64,000 bases of DNA from NCBI GenBank assembly GCA_913057235.1, contig CAJXNI010000015.1:16617-80616 (forward strand), written 5' to 3'. Each line of letters starts with the position of its first letter. Position 1 is the first letter of the stretch. The notes beneath the pieces are model-generated. The model was not told the DNA's origin. It was given only the letters and a program-made list of their open reading frames with translations, and ran no database searches. Positions 27,685 through 36,786 of this stretch are shown here, piece after piece. This DNA comes from an uncultured Bacteroidota bacterium (lineage in GTDB: Bacteria > Bacteroidota > Bacteroidia > Flavobacteriales > Schleiferiaceae). The position numbers and the translations under genes were made by a program.

Positions 27685-29835
27685 ATGCAAGCGAGCCCAC
27701 GACATAATTTTTCAGAAACCGAATATCAGGCGCAGGCCCCAAGGCCCATTGATGAACGTAACCGCTACGGTTGGAAAAGTGCCGAAGAAATTGAAATCCC
27801 TTCTTTATTCAGCGCCCAGGATTTTAAAAAATTACAGCACACCCGCTTTGTGGCGGGCCTACCGCCCTATTTGCGCGGACCCTACTCCACCATGTACGCC
27901 AGCCGGCCCTGGACCATTCGTCAGTACGCAGGTTTTTCAACCGCTGAAGAGTCCAATGCCTTTTACCGCAGAAACCTGGCGGCTGGCCAAAAGGGTTTAT
28001 CGGTAGCTTTTGATTTAGCCACTCACCGCGGCTACGATTCAGACCACCCCCGGGTAGAGGGAGATGTGGGCAAAGCCGGAGTGGCCATAGACTCCGTAGA
28101 GGATATGAAAATTCTCTTCGACCAAATACCACTGGATAAAATGTCGGTGTCTATGACCATGAACGGAGCGGTTATTCCGGTAATGGCCTTTTACATTGTG
28201 GCGGCTGAGGAGCAAGGTGTAAAACCGGAACAGTTAGCCGGTACCATTCAAAACGACATCCTAAAAGAGTTTATGGTGCGCAACACCTACATCTACCCGC
28301 CCTTGCCCAGCATGCGCATTATTGCCGATATTTTTGAGTACACCAGCCAAAACATGCCCCGCTTTAACAGCATTTCCATTAGCGGTTACCACATGCATGA
28401 GGCGGGGGCTACAGCCGATATTGAACTGGCCTACACGCTGGCAGACGGTCTGGAATACTTACGCACCGGCATCAAGGCCGGCTTAAAAATTGACGAATTT
28501 GCTCCCCGGCTTTCCTTCTTTTGGGGCATCGGTATGAATCATTTTATGGAGGTTGCCAAAATGCGAGCCGCCCGCATGCTCTGGGCTAAAATTGTAAAGC
28601 AATTCAACCCCCAGAACCCCAAGTCTATGGCCTTGCGTACGCACAGTCAAACATCGGGCTACAGCCTAACTGAGCAAGACCCTTTTAACAACGTGGCGCG
28701 CACCACCATTGAGGCTATGGCGGCCGCTTTTGGCGGAACGCAGTCTCTGCACACCAACTCGCTAGACGAAGCTATTGCCCTGCCTACCGATTTTTCGGCC
28801 CGCATTGCTCGCAATACACAGTTGATCTTGCAGGAAGAACTCGGCATCACCAGCACGGTTGATCCCTGGGGCGGCTCCTACTATGTAGAGTACCTTACCG
28901 ATCAAATTGCCCGTAAGGCGGAAAAGCTGATGGCGGAAATTGAGGAGTTAGGTGGCATGGCTAAAGCCATTGAAACGGGGGTACCCAAAATGCGCATTGA
29001 AGAAGCTGCCGCCAAAAAGCAGGCGCGTATTGACTCAGGCAAGGAAATTATTGTGGGCATCAATGCTTACCGCAATGAGAAGGATGAACCCATAGAACTG
29101 CTGGAAGTAGACAATGCCGAGGTGCGCAGAAAACAGATCGAACGGCTGGAAAAAATCAAAGCAAGTCGTAATAAAACCAAAGTGGGTGAGACCTTAGCGG
29201 CTCTAGAAAAGGCTGCCGAAAATGGGGATGGCAATCTCCTGGCCCTTGCAGTAGCGGCAGCCCGGGAGCGCGCCACTCTGGGCGAAATCAGCCTGGCCAT
29301 GGAAAAAGCCTTTGGGCGTTACAAAGCTACCATTCGCTCCATTTCAGGCGTGTACAGCAATGAAATGAAACAAGATCAAAAATTTGAAAAAGCCCGCGCT
29401 TTGGCGGATGAGTTTGAAAAGGAAAACGGCCGCAGACCGCGCATCATGATTGCAAAAATGGGGCAAGACGGCCATGACCGGGGTGCCAAGGTGGTGGCCA
29501 CCTCCTTTGCCGATTTAGGCTTTGACGTAGACATTGGCCCCTTGTTTCAAACTCCGCAGGAAGCGGCTAAACAAGCGGTTGAAAATGATGTGCACCTACT
29601 AGGCGTTTCTTCACTGGCCGCAGGGCACAAAACTCTGGTGCCCAAGGTTATTGAGGCGCTGAAGGCCGAAGGCCGCGAGGACATTTTAGTGATTGCCGGA
29701 GGCGTAATTCCGCAAAATGACTACCAATACCTTTTTGATGCCGGAGTAGTTGGGGTCTTTGGCCCTGGCACGGTCATAGCCGAGGCCGCAGCGCGAATTT
29801 TAGAAATCATGCTGGACAAAACTCCCAGCGCTTAA
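27685..29835 (+). CDS. mutB: Methylmalonyl-CoA mutase, large (alpha) subunit
   Basis: Catalytic, adenosylcobalamin-dependent subunit, 716 residues. The substrate barrel holds [18 protein letters not shown] and [16 protein letters not shown]; the C-terminal B12 domain carries the DxHxxG motif in [13 protein letters not shown] (near 594), whose His ligates cobalt. It serves propionate, odd-chain and branched-chain breakdown or succinate-to-propionate flux. It starts one base after mutA and is followed by ybaB and the mutase chaperone meaB. Neither a B12 riboswitch nor the epimerase gene is visible here. Confidence 0.97.
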   Translation: MQASPRHNFSETEYQAQAPRPIDERNRYGWKSAEEIEIPSLFSAQDFKKLQHTRFVAGLPPYLRGPYSTMYASRPWTIRQYAGFSTAEESNAFYRRNLAAGQKGLSVAFDLATHRGYDSDHPRVEGDVGKAGVAIDSVEDMKILFDQIPLDKMSVSMTMNGAVIPVMAFYIVAAEEQGVKPEQLAGTIQNDILKEFMVRNTYIYPPLPSMRIIADIFEYTSQNMPRFNSISISGYHMHEAGATADIELAYTLADGLEYLRTGIKAGLKIDEFAPRLSFFWGIGMNHFMEVAKMRAARMLWAKIVKQFNPQNPKSMALRTHSQTSGYSLTEQDPFNNVARTTIEAMAAAFGGTQSLHTNSLDEAIALPTDFSARIARNTQLILQEELGITSTVDPWGGSYYVEYLTDQIARKAEKLMAEIEELGGMAKAIETGVPKMRIEEAAAKKQARIDSGKEIIVGINAYRNEKDEPIELLEVDNAEVRRKQIERLEKIKASRNKTKVGETLAALEKAAENGDGNLLALAVAAARERATLGEISLAMEKAFGRYKATIRSISGVYSNEMKQDQKFEKARALADEFEKENGRRPRIMIAKMGQDGHDRGAKVVATSFADLGFDVDIGPLFQTPQEAAKQAVENDVHLLGVSSLAAGHKTLVPKVIEALKAEGREDILVIAGGVIPQNDYQYLFDAGVVGVFGPGTVIAEAAARILEIMLDKTPSA

Positions 29836-29844
29836 AACTCTACT

Positions 29845-30153
29845 ATGTTTGGTAATTTGAAAGATATGATGGGCAAAATGCACGAAGCCCAGCAGCAAGC
29901 CGAAGAAATAAAAAAGAAGCTAGACACCACCTATGTGCGCGAAAGCACCGATGACATTGCCATAACGGTGACTGGGAACAAGGAAATCAAGGACCTGGAA
30001 ATCAGCGATCGGCTTTTGGAAGATAAAGAAGAGCTGCAGGATTTATTGGTAATTAGTTTGAACCGCGCTTTGGAAAAGGCGCACCAGCTGCACGAAGAAG
30101 AAATGAAAGGGGTAGCCAAAGGCCTGCTGCCCGGCATGGATTTATTTAAATAG
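29845..30153 (+). CDS. YbaB/EbfC family nucleoid-associated protein
   Basis: A 102-residue DNA-binding protein of the YbaB fold: an N-terminal helix rich in Gln, Glu and Lys (MMGKMHEAQQQAEEIKKKLD), a beta hairpin with ITVTGNKEIKDLEIS, and a C-terminal helix pair. It coats the nucleoid without strong sequence preference. In many bacteria it lies with dnaX-recR; here it lies inside the mutase operon, nine bases after mutB and 30 before meaB. Its TAG stop is in frame with meaB. Confidence 0.92.
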   Translation: MFGNLKDMMGKMHEAQQQAEEIKKKLDTTYVRESTDDIAITVTGNKEIKDLEISDRLLEDKEELQDLLVISLNRALEKAHQLHEEEMKGVAKGLLPGMDLFK

Positions 30154-30183
30154 CCTAACCCTTCTATCCTATTTCAAACTATT

Positions 30184-31203
30184 TTGGACTCCATTAACCC
30201 CCAATTCAGGCGTTTCACCAAAGCTCAGGCTGTACAAGCCGAGAAGCTACTCCCGTTATTGCTGGCAGGAAAAAGAGCGGCCTTGAGCCAGGCTTTAACC
30301 CTGGTTGAAAGCAAGCTGAGTGCGCATCGCCAGGAGGCGGAAAAGCTCATTCACCTGGCTATGCCGCACACGGGTAAGGCCCTGCGGATTGGCATTACCG
30401 GGGTACCGGGGGTAGGTAAATCTACTTTTATTGAAGCCTTTGGGGAATACCTAACCAACCAGGGGATGAAATTAGCCGTACTGGCCATTGACCCCAGTAG
30501 CTCCCGCACCAAAGGCAGCATTTTAGGCGATAAAACCCGCATGGAAAGCCTCTCGCAAAATGAAAAGGCCTTTATTCGTCCTTCCCCTTCGGCCGGCTCC
30601 TTAGGGGGCGTAGCCCGTAAAACCCGCGAGTCTATTTTGCTTTGTGAGGCAGCTGGTTATGATATTATTCTGGTGGAAACCGTTGGCGTGGGTCAGAGTG
30701 AAACTACCGTTAAAAACATGGTAGACTTTTTTATGCTTCTGATGTTGGCCGGTGCCGGTGATGAACTGCAAGGCATTAAGCGCGGCATTATGGAAATGGC
30801 CGACCTACTGGTGATCAACAAAGCCGATGACCCGCAAGACCGCCAAGTGCGCCTGGCCATGGGGGAGTACAAACGGGCCTTGCATCTTTTTCCGCCCAAT
30901 CCCAATGAGTGGATACCGGAGGTAAAATCGGCCTCTGCCCTGCATAACCAAGGTATTGAAGAGGTTTGGGAATGCATCCGCAAGTTTGAGAATCAGCAAA
31001 AGCTAAAAGGCTATTTTGAAACCAACCGAAAGAACCAGGCACTTACCTGGTTTCAAGAAGCTTTGGGGGAAATGCTTTTACAGCGCTTTCATGAAAATGA
31101 GCGCTATGAGAAACTTTATGAAAAAACTAAACAAGCCGTACAACAAGGTGAGCTAGAGCCCAATGCTGCCGCGCAACAAATCATTCAGGAAGTGTGGCCT
31201 TAA
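30184..31203 (+). CDS. meaB: Methylmalonyl-CoA mutase-associated GTPase MeaB
   Basis: G3E P-loop GTPase that loads and protects the B12 cofactor of the mutase. G1 is GVPGVGKST (near 73), followed by AIDPSSSRTKGSILGDKTRM, the ETVGVGQSE switch and NKAD. It is 339 residues. The start is TTG at 30184: no ATG or GTG lies between the upstream in-frame stop (30151) and residue 59, which is too close to G1 to be the start. The C-terminal dimerisation arm is present. Its last four bases overlap the convergent DUF7935-type gene. Confidence 0.94.
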   Translation: MDSINPQFRRFTKAQAVQAEKLLPLLLAGKRAALSQALTLVESKLSAHRQEAEKLIHLAMPHTGKALRIGITGVPGVGKSTFIEAFGEYLTNQGMKLAVLAIDPSSSRTKGSILGDKTRMESLSQNEKAFIRPSPSAGSLGGVARKTRESILLCEAAGYDIILVETVGVGQSETTVKNMVDFFMLLMLAGAGDELQGIKRGIMEMADLLVINKADDPQDRQVRLAMGEYKRALHLFPPNPNEWIPEVKSASALHNQGIEEVWECIRKFENQQKLKGYFETNRKNQALTWFQEALGEMLLQRFHENERYEKLYEKTKQAVQQGELEPNAAAQQIIQEVWP

Positions 31204-31721
31204 AAATTCTTATGAACCTCATTTTTAAGATAGCGCAGGGCTCGTTTGGTAGGAAAGCTCTCCATCTCCATCACCTTGTTTAAGATAAGCTCGCGCAGTT
31301 TGGCGCCCGGTTCATCAGGCTTTAATTCTTGCGCCCAGCTGTTAATCATGCCCACTACGCTAGACTTGGCACTCACAATAAAACTCCAGGCCTCATCACT
31401 CACATAAATTTGCTGCGAAAAATTGTGCTCAAACTCAGAACGTATTTGTTGATTGAGTAAAGTCTGGTACTGACTTACCGTTAAATTTTTTGATGAAACC
31501 CTTACCAGTAAACGATCTGGATTAATGCGCTCTAAAAATAGGGCCAGGCGCTCGTAGGCTTGCAGCCGAATGGGCAAGGCATTTTTCTGGGTGTCTTTTT
31601 TGAGGAAATACATGCGCCTGCGCTCATCATTCTCTGCATAATTTGAGAGCATCATGTAGGTTAAAATGAGCAGAAAAATGGAGGGTAAGGCGTATTTTAA
31701 AATCTCCAGAAATACATCCAT
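31200..31721 (-). CDS. Hypothetical membrane-anchored protein (DUF7935-like)
   Basis: A 173-residue protein with one N-terminal membrane span (ILKYALPSIFLLILTYMMLS) and a basic, helical cytosolic part (PIRLQAYERLALFLERINPD, ELILNKVMEMESFPTKRALR). I recognise it only as a conserved Bacteroidota family of unknown function. It is convergent with meaB (four-base overlap) and divergent from the aminotransferase gene. Confidence 0.75.
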   Translation of the reverse strand: MDVFLEILKYALPSIFLLILTYMMLSNYAENDERRRMYFLKKDTQKNALPIRLQAYERLALFLERINPDRLLVRVSSKNLTVSQYQTLLNQQIRSEFEHNFSQQIYVSDEAWSFIVSAKSSVVGMINSWAQELKPDEPGAKLRELILNKVMEMESFPTKRALRYLKNEVHKNF

Positions 31722-31792
31722 ACTAGTAAAGCGTAGTTTTTAGGGGAGGGCAAATATCGTAAAATTCATAAATGCTCAAGACCGTAAATTTG

Positions 31793-31800
31793 TAGTTTTG
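31793..31800 (+). promoter_or_regulatory. Candidate -7 box of the aminotransferase operon
   Basis: TAGTTTTG matches TAnnTTTG fully and lies 22 bases before the chosen start. No TTG is found at the right distance upstream, so the promoter is tentative. Confidence 0.35.
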
Positions 31801-31822
31801 CGGCCTATCAAAAATGCTCCCC

Positions 31823-33019
31823 ATGAATTTACTCTCAAATAGAATTCAGGCGCTATCCGAATCTGCCACCATTGCCATGAGCCGTAAAAGTCGGGAAATG
31901 CGCGAGAATGGCGTAGACGTAATTAGCCTATCCTTAGGGGAGCCCGATTTTAATACGCCTGACTTTGTAAAGGAGGCCGCTAAACAGGCCATTGACGAGA
32001 ACTACTCGAAGTATCCGCCCATTCCAGGCTACAAAGACCTTCGAGAAGCCATCAGCCATAAGTTTAAGCGCGATAACAATCTGGACTACAAAGACACCCA
32101 AATAGTAGTATCTACCGGGGCTAAGCAAAGCATTGCCAATGTGGTACTATGCACCATCAACCCGGGTGACGAAGTGCTCCTACCGGCCCCCTACTGGGTA
32201 ACCTACTCTGAAATTGTGAAATTGGCCGGTGGCAAGCCCATCGTGGTAAACACCTCTATTGACAATGATTTTAAGGTAACCCAAAGGCAGTTAGAGGCGC
32301 ACACCACCGCTAAAACCAAAATGCTCATCTTTAGCTCACCCTGCAATCCTTCGGGCAGTGTTTTCACCGAAAGCGACCTGGAAGAAATTGCCGCCTACCT
32401 ACGCCAGCACAAGCAGGTATTGGCTATAGCCGATGAAATTTACGAGCAGATAACTTTTACCGGAAAGCACTTGAGCCTGGCCGGGTTTGAGGGTGTGTAC
32501 GATCAGGTAATCACTGTTAACGGCCTGAGTAAAGGCTTTGCTATGACGGGCTGGCGTTGTGGCTACATTGGCGCCCCACAATGGTTGGCCGATGCCTGCA
32601 CCAAAATGCAAGGGCAGTTTACCAGTGCCGCCAGCAGCATAACTCAAAGAGCGGCCTTAGCGGCCTTACAGGCCGACCCCAATGAACTCACCACCATGAA
32701 AGAGGCTTTCTTAAAAAGACGCGACTTAGTGGTGAAACTTGTGAAAGAAATACCCGGTTTTAAAACCAATTTACCACAAGGCGCTTTTTATGTCTTTCCT
32801 GATATTTCGGCATTATTAGGAAAAAAAGCGGGCGATCAAAATTTGGAAAGCAGTGCCGATTTATGCCACTACTTGTTAGAGGAGGCCCACGTAGCCCTGG
32901 TGCCCGGTGAGGCATTTGGCAGCCCTCATTGCGTACGAATTTCCTACGCCAGCTCTGAGGCAGAGTTGAAAGAAGCCTTGCAAAGAATTAAAAATGCCGT
33001 TGAAAATCTTATCGCATGA
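31823..33019 (+). CDS. Pyridoxal-phosphate aminotransferase, aspartate aminotransferase-like (class I)
   Basis: Transfers amino groups between aspartate-type amino acids and 2-oxo acids; 398 residues. Landmarks: SLGEPDFNTPDF for substrate binding, FSSPCNPSGSVF, AIADEIYEQI with the PLP-nitrogen Asp, and the Schiff-base Lys in NGLSKGFAMTGWRCGY. I chose the ATG at 31823 (MNLLSNRIQ) over 31814, since homologues begin at that block. The gene overlaps DUF4254 by four bases (ATGA), so the two are coupled. Confidence 0.92.
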   Translation: MNLLSNRIQALSESATIAMSRKSREMRENGVDVISLSLGEPDFNTPDFVKEAAKQAIDENYSKYPPIPGYKDLREAISHKFKRDNNLDYKDTQIVVSTGAKQSIANVVLCTINPGDEVLLPAPYWVTYSEIVKLAGGKPIVVNTSIDNDFKVTQRQLEAHTTAKTKMLIFSSPCNPSGSVFTESDLEEIAAYLRQHKQVLAIADEIYEQITFTGKHLSLAGFEGVYDQVITVNGLSKGFAMTGWRCGYIGAPQWLADACTKMQGQFTSAASSITQRAALAALQADPNELTTMKEAFLKRRDLVVKLVKEIPGFKTNLPQGAFYVFPDISALLGKKAGDQNLESSADLCHYLLEEAHVALVPGEAFGSPHCVRISYASSEAELKEALQRIKNAVENLIA

Positions 33020-33618
33020 GCGCAGAAGAAATGCTTCAAATTTTTAATCGTAGCATTAACGATTACCACGTAAAAGACCAGGTTGATCAGAACGAAAATA
33101 ACCCCTATGAAATTGGAAGCTTGGAGTACTTGCTGTACCGCAAAAACTGGATTGACACGGTACAATGGCACTTAGAAGATATTATACGCGAACCGTCTAT
33201 TGCCCCCGATAAGGCCCTGGAGATCAAACGCAGAATTGACAAAAGCAATCAAAACCGCACCGATTTGGTGGAGGAAGTTGATGAACAAATTTTGGCCAGT
33301 TACCGCAATGTAATCCCAAAAGAGGGCGCCCGGGTAAATACCGAAAGTCCGGGCTGGGCCATTGACCGGCTCTCCATTTTAGCCTTGAAAATTTACCACA
33401 TGGCCATTGAGGCTGAGCGCGACAATATAGAGACCTACCTCCAACAGAAAAACCAGAATAAGCTGGCCATTCTTAATATTCAAAAAGAGGACTTAAGCCT
33501 GGCTATTGATCAGCTCATGGAAGACCTGGCCAACGGAGAACGCCTGGTAAAGGTGTACCGCCAAATGAAAATGTATAACGATCCGGAACTCAATCCGGTA
33601 CTGTACAAAAAGAAATAG
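33016..33618 (+). CDS. DUF4254 domain protein
   Basis: A 200-residue all-helical cytosolic protein matching DUF4254 over its full length (IGSLEYLLYRKNWIDTVQWH, ILALKIYHMAIEAERDN). Function unknown. It begins inside the last codon of the aminotransferase gene and ends two bases before a glycosyltransferase 9 gene; the DUF4254-GT9 pairing is, as I recall, common in Bacteroidota and hints at a role in lipopolysaccharide assembly. Confidence 0.88.
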   Translation: MSAEEMLQIFNRSINDYHVKDQVDQNENNPYEIGSLEYLLYRKNWIDTVQWHLEDIIREPSIAPDKALEIKRRIDKSNQNRTDLVEEVDEQILASYRNVIPKEGARVNTESPGWAIDRLSILALKIYHMAIEAERDNIETYLQQKNQNKLAILNIQKEDLSLAIDQLMEDLANGERLVKVYRQMKMYNDPELNPVLYKKK

Positions 33619-33620
33619 TC

Positions 33621-34661
33621 ATGCGCATTTTGGTGTTGCGCTTTTCGGCCATGGGTGATGTAGCCCTGCTGGTTCCCGTGCTGCACCAATTGCAAAAAGC
33701 CCACCCTAAGGCAGAAATCACCGTGGTTTCTCAGCCTTTTTTGGCCCCTCTTTTCAAATCTCTGAGACTTGAGTTTTTTGCTGCCGATGTAAAGAAAGAA
33801 TACAGCGGCTTTGGGGGTTTGGGTCGTCTGGCCCGCCTTTTAAAAAAAAGGGTTAAACCCGATGTGGTAGTAGATGTACATGCCGTGTTACGGACCCACA
33901 TTCTCAAGGTGCACTTTAGGGCCATGGGCGTAAAAGTAGTACAGCTGCAAAAAGACCGGGCCGGCCGTAAAGCCTTAACTGCCTATCCGAACAAAACACT
34001 CAAACCGCTGCGCCATAGTGCGGAAAATTATTGCCAAACATTTGCCAAGGCCGGCTTTACTATTCCCTTTTCCAAAGAAGATCGGCCTCAGCTGCACTAT
34101 CCGCTGGAAAGCGCCCCAAAAAAATACTGGCTAGAAGAACGCAACTCCCTTAATTTGGGCATTGCGCCCTTTGCCCAGCACCAAGCTAAAAGCTGGCCTT
34201 TGGCTAAGATGGAGAAGCTGCTACAAGCCTTAACCTACCCTAATTTAAAACTGTGGTTTTTTGGTGGCCCCCAAGAAGCGGAAGCTTTGCAAGCCTTAGG
34301 ACAAAGCAGCGGCAAGGCTTTCACGGTGGTGGCAGGCCGCTTTGCCCTGGATCAAGAAATAGCGCTCATGCAAAACTTACAGGCTTTTGTAGCTATGGAC
34401 TCCGGCAATATGCACCTGGCCAGTTTAGCGGGTGTTCCGGTAGTTTCCATCTGGGGCGGCACCCACCCTTACGCAGGTTTTGCGCCTTTGGGTCAAAAGC
34501 CCGAATGGCAGGTACAACTGAGGGAAAAAGAACTGGATTGCCGGCCCTGTTCGGCCTTTGGAGCCAAACCCTGTTTTAGGGGAGATTATGCCTGCCTGCA
34601 GCAGTTAGGCCATGAACGCGTATTGGCTACCTTAAGCTCTGTGATAAAAGAATATCTTTAG
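33621..34661 (+). CDS. Glycosyltransferase family 9 (heptosyltransferase-like)
   Basis: A GT-B fold glycosyltransferase, 346 residues, of the ADP-heptose:LPS heptosyltransferase family. The N-terminal LRFSAMGDVALLVPVL block and the C-terminal donor-site block FVAMDSGNMHLASLAGVPVV followed by SIWGGTHP are clear. A Cys-rich C-terminal stretch (LDCRPCSAFGAKPC) is common in this family. It probably builds the LPS core at the inner-membrane face. It follows DUF4254 by two bases and precedes a DUF1569 gene by 16. Confidence 0.92.
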   Translation: MRILVLRFSAMGDVALLVPVLHQLQKAHPKAEITVVSQPFLAPLFKSLRLEFFAADVKKEYSGFGGLGRLARLLKKRVKPDVVVDVHAVLRTHILKVHFRAMGVKVVQLQKDRAGRKALTAYPNKTLKPLRHSAENYCQTFAKAGFTIPFSKEDRPQLHYPLESAPKKYWLEERNSLNLGIAPFAQHQAKSWPLAKMEKLLQALTYPNLKLWFFGGPQEAEALQALGQSSGKAFTVVAGRFALDQEIALMQNLQAFVAMDSGNMHLASLAGVPVVSIWGGTHPYAGFAPLGQKPEWQVQLREKELDCRPCSAFGAKPCFRGDYACLQQLGHERVLATLSSVIKEYL

Positions 34662-34677
34662 AGTCTAAAGTACTGCC

Positions 34678-35142
34678 ATGGCCAAAATGCACAAGTTATT
34701 GGATGAGTTGGAAGCAGAGATTAAGCGAGGCGACCAAACGGAGGCCCGCGTTTCTAAAAGCGGGGTTTTTTGGCACATTGACCACAGTTTGCGGGTGATT
34801 CACGGTATTTGCAAAAGCCTGCAAAAATCAGATCCGGCTGAGTACCGTTATCAGTTTAATAAAAACAGAGCCCTACTCTTTCCAACCGGCAAGTTGCCCC
34901 GCGGGGTAGGCCGCGCCCCAAAAGTAGTGGTAGCCGACCATCCTCATTTTGAAGCTGCGGCTTTGTTGGAACATTTAGAAAACTGCCGTAAGGCCTGGCA
35001 AGACCTGGAGAATTTGCCGCCCAAGGCCTGGTTTAAGCACCCCGTTTTTAGCAACCTCAACTTGAAGCGCAGCAAACGTTTCCTGTACATCCATACCCTG
35101 CACCACCTGAAAATCATCCGCGATATCCGCCAAAATGATTAA
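34678..35142 (+). CDS. DUF1569 / DinB-like four-helix protein
   Basis: A 154-residue cytosolic protein resembling DUF1569 within the DinB/YfiT metal-binding superfamily: SKSGVFWHIDHSLRVIHGI and, near the end, HTLHHLKIIRDI contribute the expected histidines. The middle has a basic LPRGVGRAPKVV loop. Its biochemical role is unknown. It follows the glycosyltransferase closely and may share its transcript. Confidence 0.75.
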   Translation: MAKMHKLLDELEAEIKRGDQTEARVSKSGVFWHIDHSLRVIHGICKSLQKSDPAEYRYQFNKNRALLFPTGKLPRGVGRAPKVVVADHPHFEAAALLEHLENCRKAWQDLENLPPKAWFKHPVFSNLNLKRSKRFLYIHTLHHLKIIRDIRQND

Positions 35143-35178
35143 GGCACACCAAAAGTGAAGAGGCTGCGTTCTAAGAGC

Positions 35179-35745
35179 ATGCGATTCATTTTTCTTCTCC
35201 TCACCAGCCTTTTCATCAGCGCAAGCTACGCTCAGGATCAGGGCTACTTTCTAGCAAAATCGGCTCTACACTTGGTAAACCCTCAGGTTGAATATGACCC
35301 CAGCTACTACACCCTTGATTACCCCAATGGGGATGTGCCACCTCACAAAGGGGTTTGCACCGATGTGATCATCCGCGCCTACCGGCTAGAGGGGGTTGAC
35401 TTGCAGCGGTTGGTGCATGAAGATATGGCCGTCAACTTTAGTGCCTATCCAAGCAACTGGGGCCTCACCCGCCCCGATAGAAATATTGATCACCGCAGGG
35501 TACCCAATCTGATGACCTTCTTCACCCGAGCCGGTGCCAAGCAACCCTTCAGTGAAAATCCGTCTGATTATAAACCAGGCGATGTAGTTTGCTGGGAGCT
35601 GCCCAGCGGACAATTACACATTGGACTGGTGGTTGCCAAAAAAGGCAGAAGCGTAGAACTGCTGCACAACCTGGGTTACGGTCAGGTGGTAGAAGCCTGT
35701 CTTTTTGATTATCCCATAATTGGTCATTACCGGTATTGGCCCTAA
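35179..35745 (+). CDS. Exported DUF1287 protein
   Basis: A periplasmic protein, 188 residues from the ATG at 35179 (an earlier GTG at 35155 would put eight charged residues before the signal peptide MRFIFLLLTSLFISASYAQ). The mature part matches DUF1287: HKGVCTDVIIRAYRLEGVDL with a conserved Cys, HRRVPNLMTFFTR, and GQLHIGLVVAKKG with a conserved His. The Cys-His pattern resembles NlpC/P60-like peptidases, so a role in cell-wall cutting is possible but unproven. Confidence 0.85.
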   Translation: MRFIFLLLTSLFISASYAQDQGYFLAKSALHLVNPQVEYDPSYYTLDYPNGDVPPHKGVCTDVIIRAYRLEGVDLQRLVHEDMAVNFSAYPSNWGLTRPDRNIDHRRVPNLMTFFTRAGAKQPFSENPSDYKPGDVVCWELPSGQLHIGLVVAKKGRSVELLHNLGYGQVVEACLFDYPIIGHYRYWP

Positions 35746-35756
35746 AATAGATTGCT

Positions 35757-36593
35757 ATGAAGATTTCCATTCCCCAACCCTGTCATGAAAAATGGGCACA
35801 AATGACCCCCGCTGAGCAAGGTCGCTTTTGCCAAAGCTGCCAAAAAACGGTAGTAGATTTTACCGGTAAAACCGATGCCGCCATTCAATCGGCCTTACAA
35901 GAAGCCAAGGGGTCGCTTTGTGGCAGGTTTAACAGCCACCAGCTCCATCGCCCTTTAATAAAGCCGGCCCAACCCACGGCTGCTACGGCCGCCTGGCCTT
36001 GGTTATTCAGCACCTTTTTAAGTTTACCGCTGGCCGCTCAGGTAGAAATGAACCGAACTGCAACGCCTGTTATTCAGAAAGAATGTGTGAAGGAATCCGA
36101 AAAGGACCATATTCAAAAGGCAAAGCAGATGCCCTTGGTGGTTTTACAAGGTGTAATTATTGATTCTGCAACGGGCGCTCCTATACCTTTTGCCAACCTT
36201 TACGTGCCCAATGTTCACGCTGGTGGCAGCACTGATTTTGATGGACATTTTAGCATTGAAATTCCCAAAGAAAGGTTCAACGGGCAAGATTTCATTCAAA
36301 TTAGTACGGTGGGCTATGAGCGTACTGAAGCTAGGCTTATGGATCTTTTTGATGTAGAACCCTTTCGGGAAGAAGCCCCTTTTGTGACTACAGCCATTCG
36401 CCTTAAAAACGACACCCTGGCTTTAGCCGAAGATACCATTGCCCTAACGGGCGAAGTAGTGGTTGTAGGTAGGGTAGCTCCGTATGACAGCAATGAGGTG
36501 CCTACGCCTCCTCCACCGCCCCCATTACCTCCTGAAGAAGAAAAACCCCAGGGTTTCTGGGCGGCTTTAGCAGCTTGGTTTAAGTTTTGGTGA
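35757..36593 (+). CDS. Cys-rich N-terminal / carboxypeptidase-regulatory-like domain protein with a Pro-rich end
   Basis: A 278-residue protein in three parts. The N-terminus (about 1-60) has a motif with CHEKW, FCQSCQKTVVDF and LCGRF, which recurs in Bacteroidota proteins and looks metal-binding. One membrane segment near 82-98 follows. The rest, likely periplasmic, is a CarboxypepD_reg-like beta sandwich (LQGVIIDSATGAPIPFANLY, GGSTDFDGHFSIEI), then a run of Pro (PTPPPPPPLPPEE) and an aromatic tail FWAALAAWFKFW. The sandwich usually occurs in TonB-dependent receptors and surface proteins. No specific function can be given. Confidence 0.75.
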   Translation: MKISIPQPCHEKWAQMTPAEQGRFCQSCQKTVVDFTGKTDAAIQSALQEAKGSLCGRFNSHQLHRPLIKPAQPTAATAAWPWLFSTFLSLPLAAQVEMNRTATPVIQKECVKESEKDHIQKAKQMPLVVLQGVIIDSATGAPIPFANLYVPNVHAGGSTDFDGHFSIEIPKERFNGQDFIQISTVGYERTEARLMDLFDVEPFREEAPFVTTAIRLKNDTLALAEDTIALTGEVVVVGRVAPYDSNEVPTPPPPPPLPPEEEKPQGFWAALAAWFKFW

Positions 36594-36786
36594 ATTGTAA
36601 ATTGAGGAAATCTCAGTCGCTGTCGCTGCGATTTTGATGAAAATTGACTTGCTAGGTTAAAGTGCCACTAGCTTTTTATAAAACACAAAGGGCCCGCAGT
36701 GCAACCGCGCAAGAGGAAATTGATAACCCGCGCCAGTAGGGAGGGCCTAAGAAAAATTGATAAGGTACTAATACATAATTAAGCTC
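36594..36786. repeat. Gap with GC-rich repeat fragments
   Basis: No gene. Around 36690-36750 it holds GC-rich pieces (CCGCAGTGCAACCGCGC and CCCGCGCCAGTAGGGAGGGC) that resemble the palindromic repeats further on at 37540-37760 and 38540. Confidence 0.45.
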
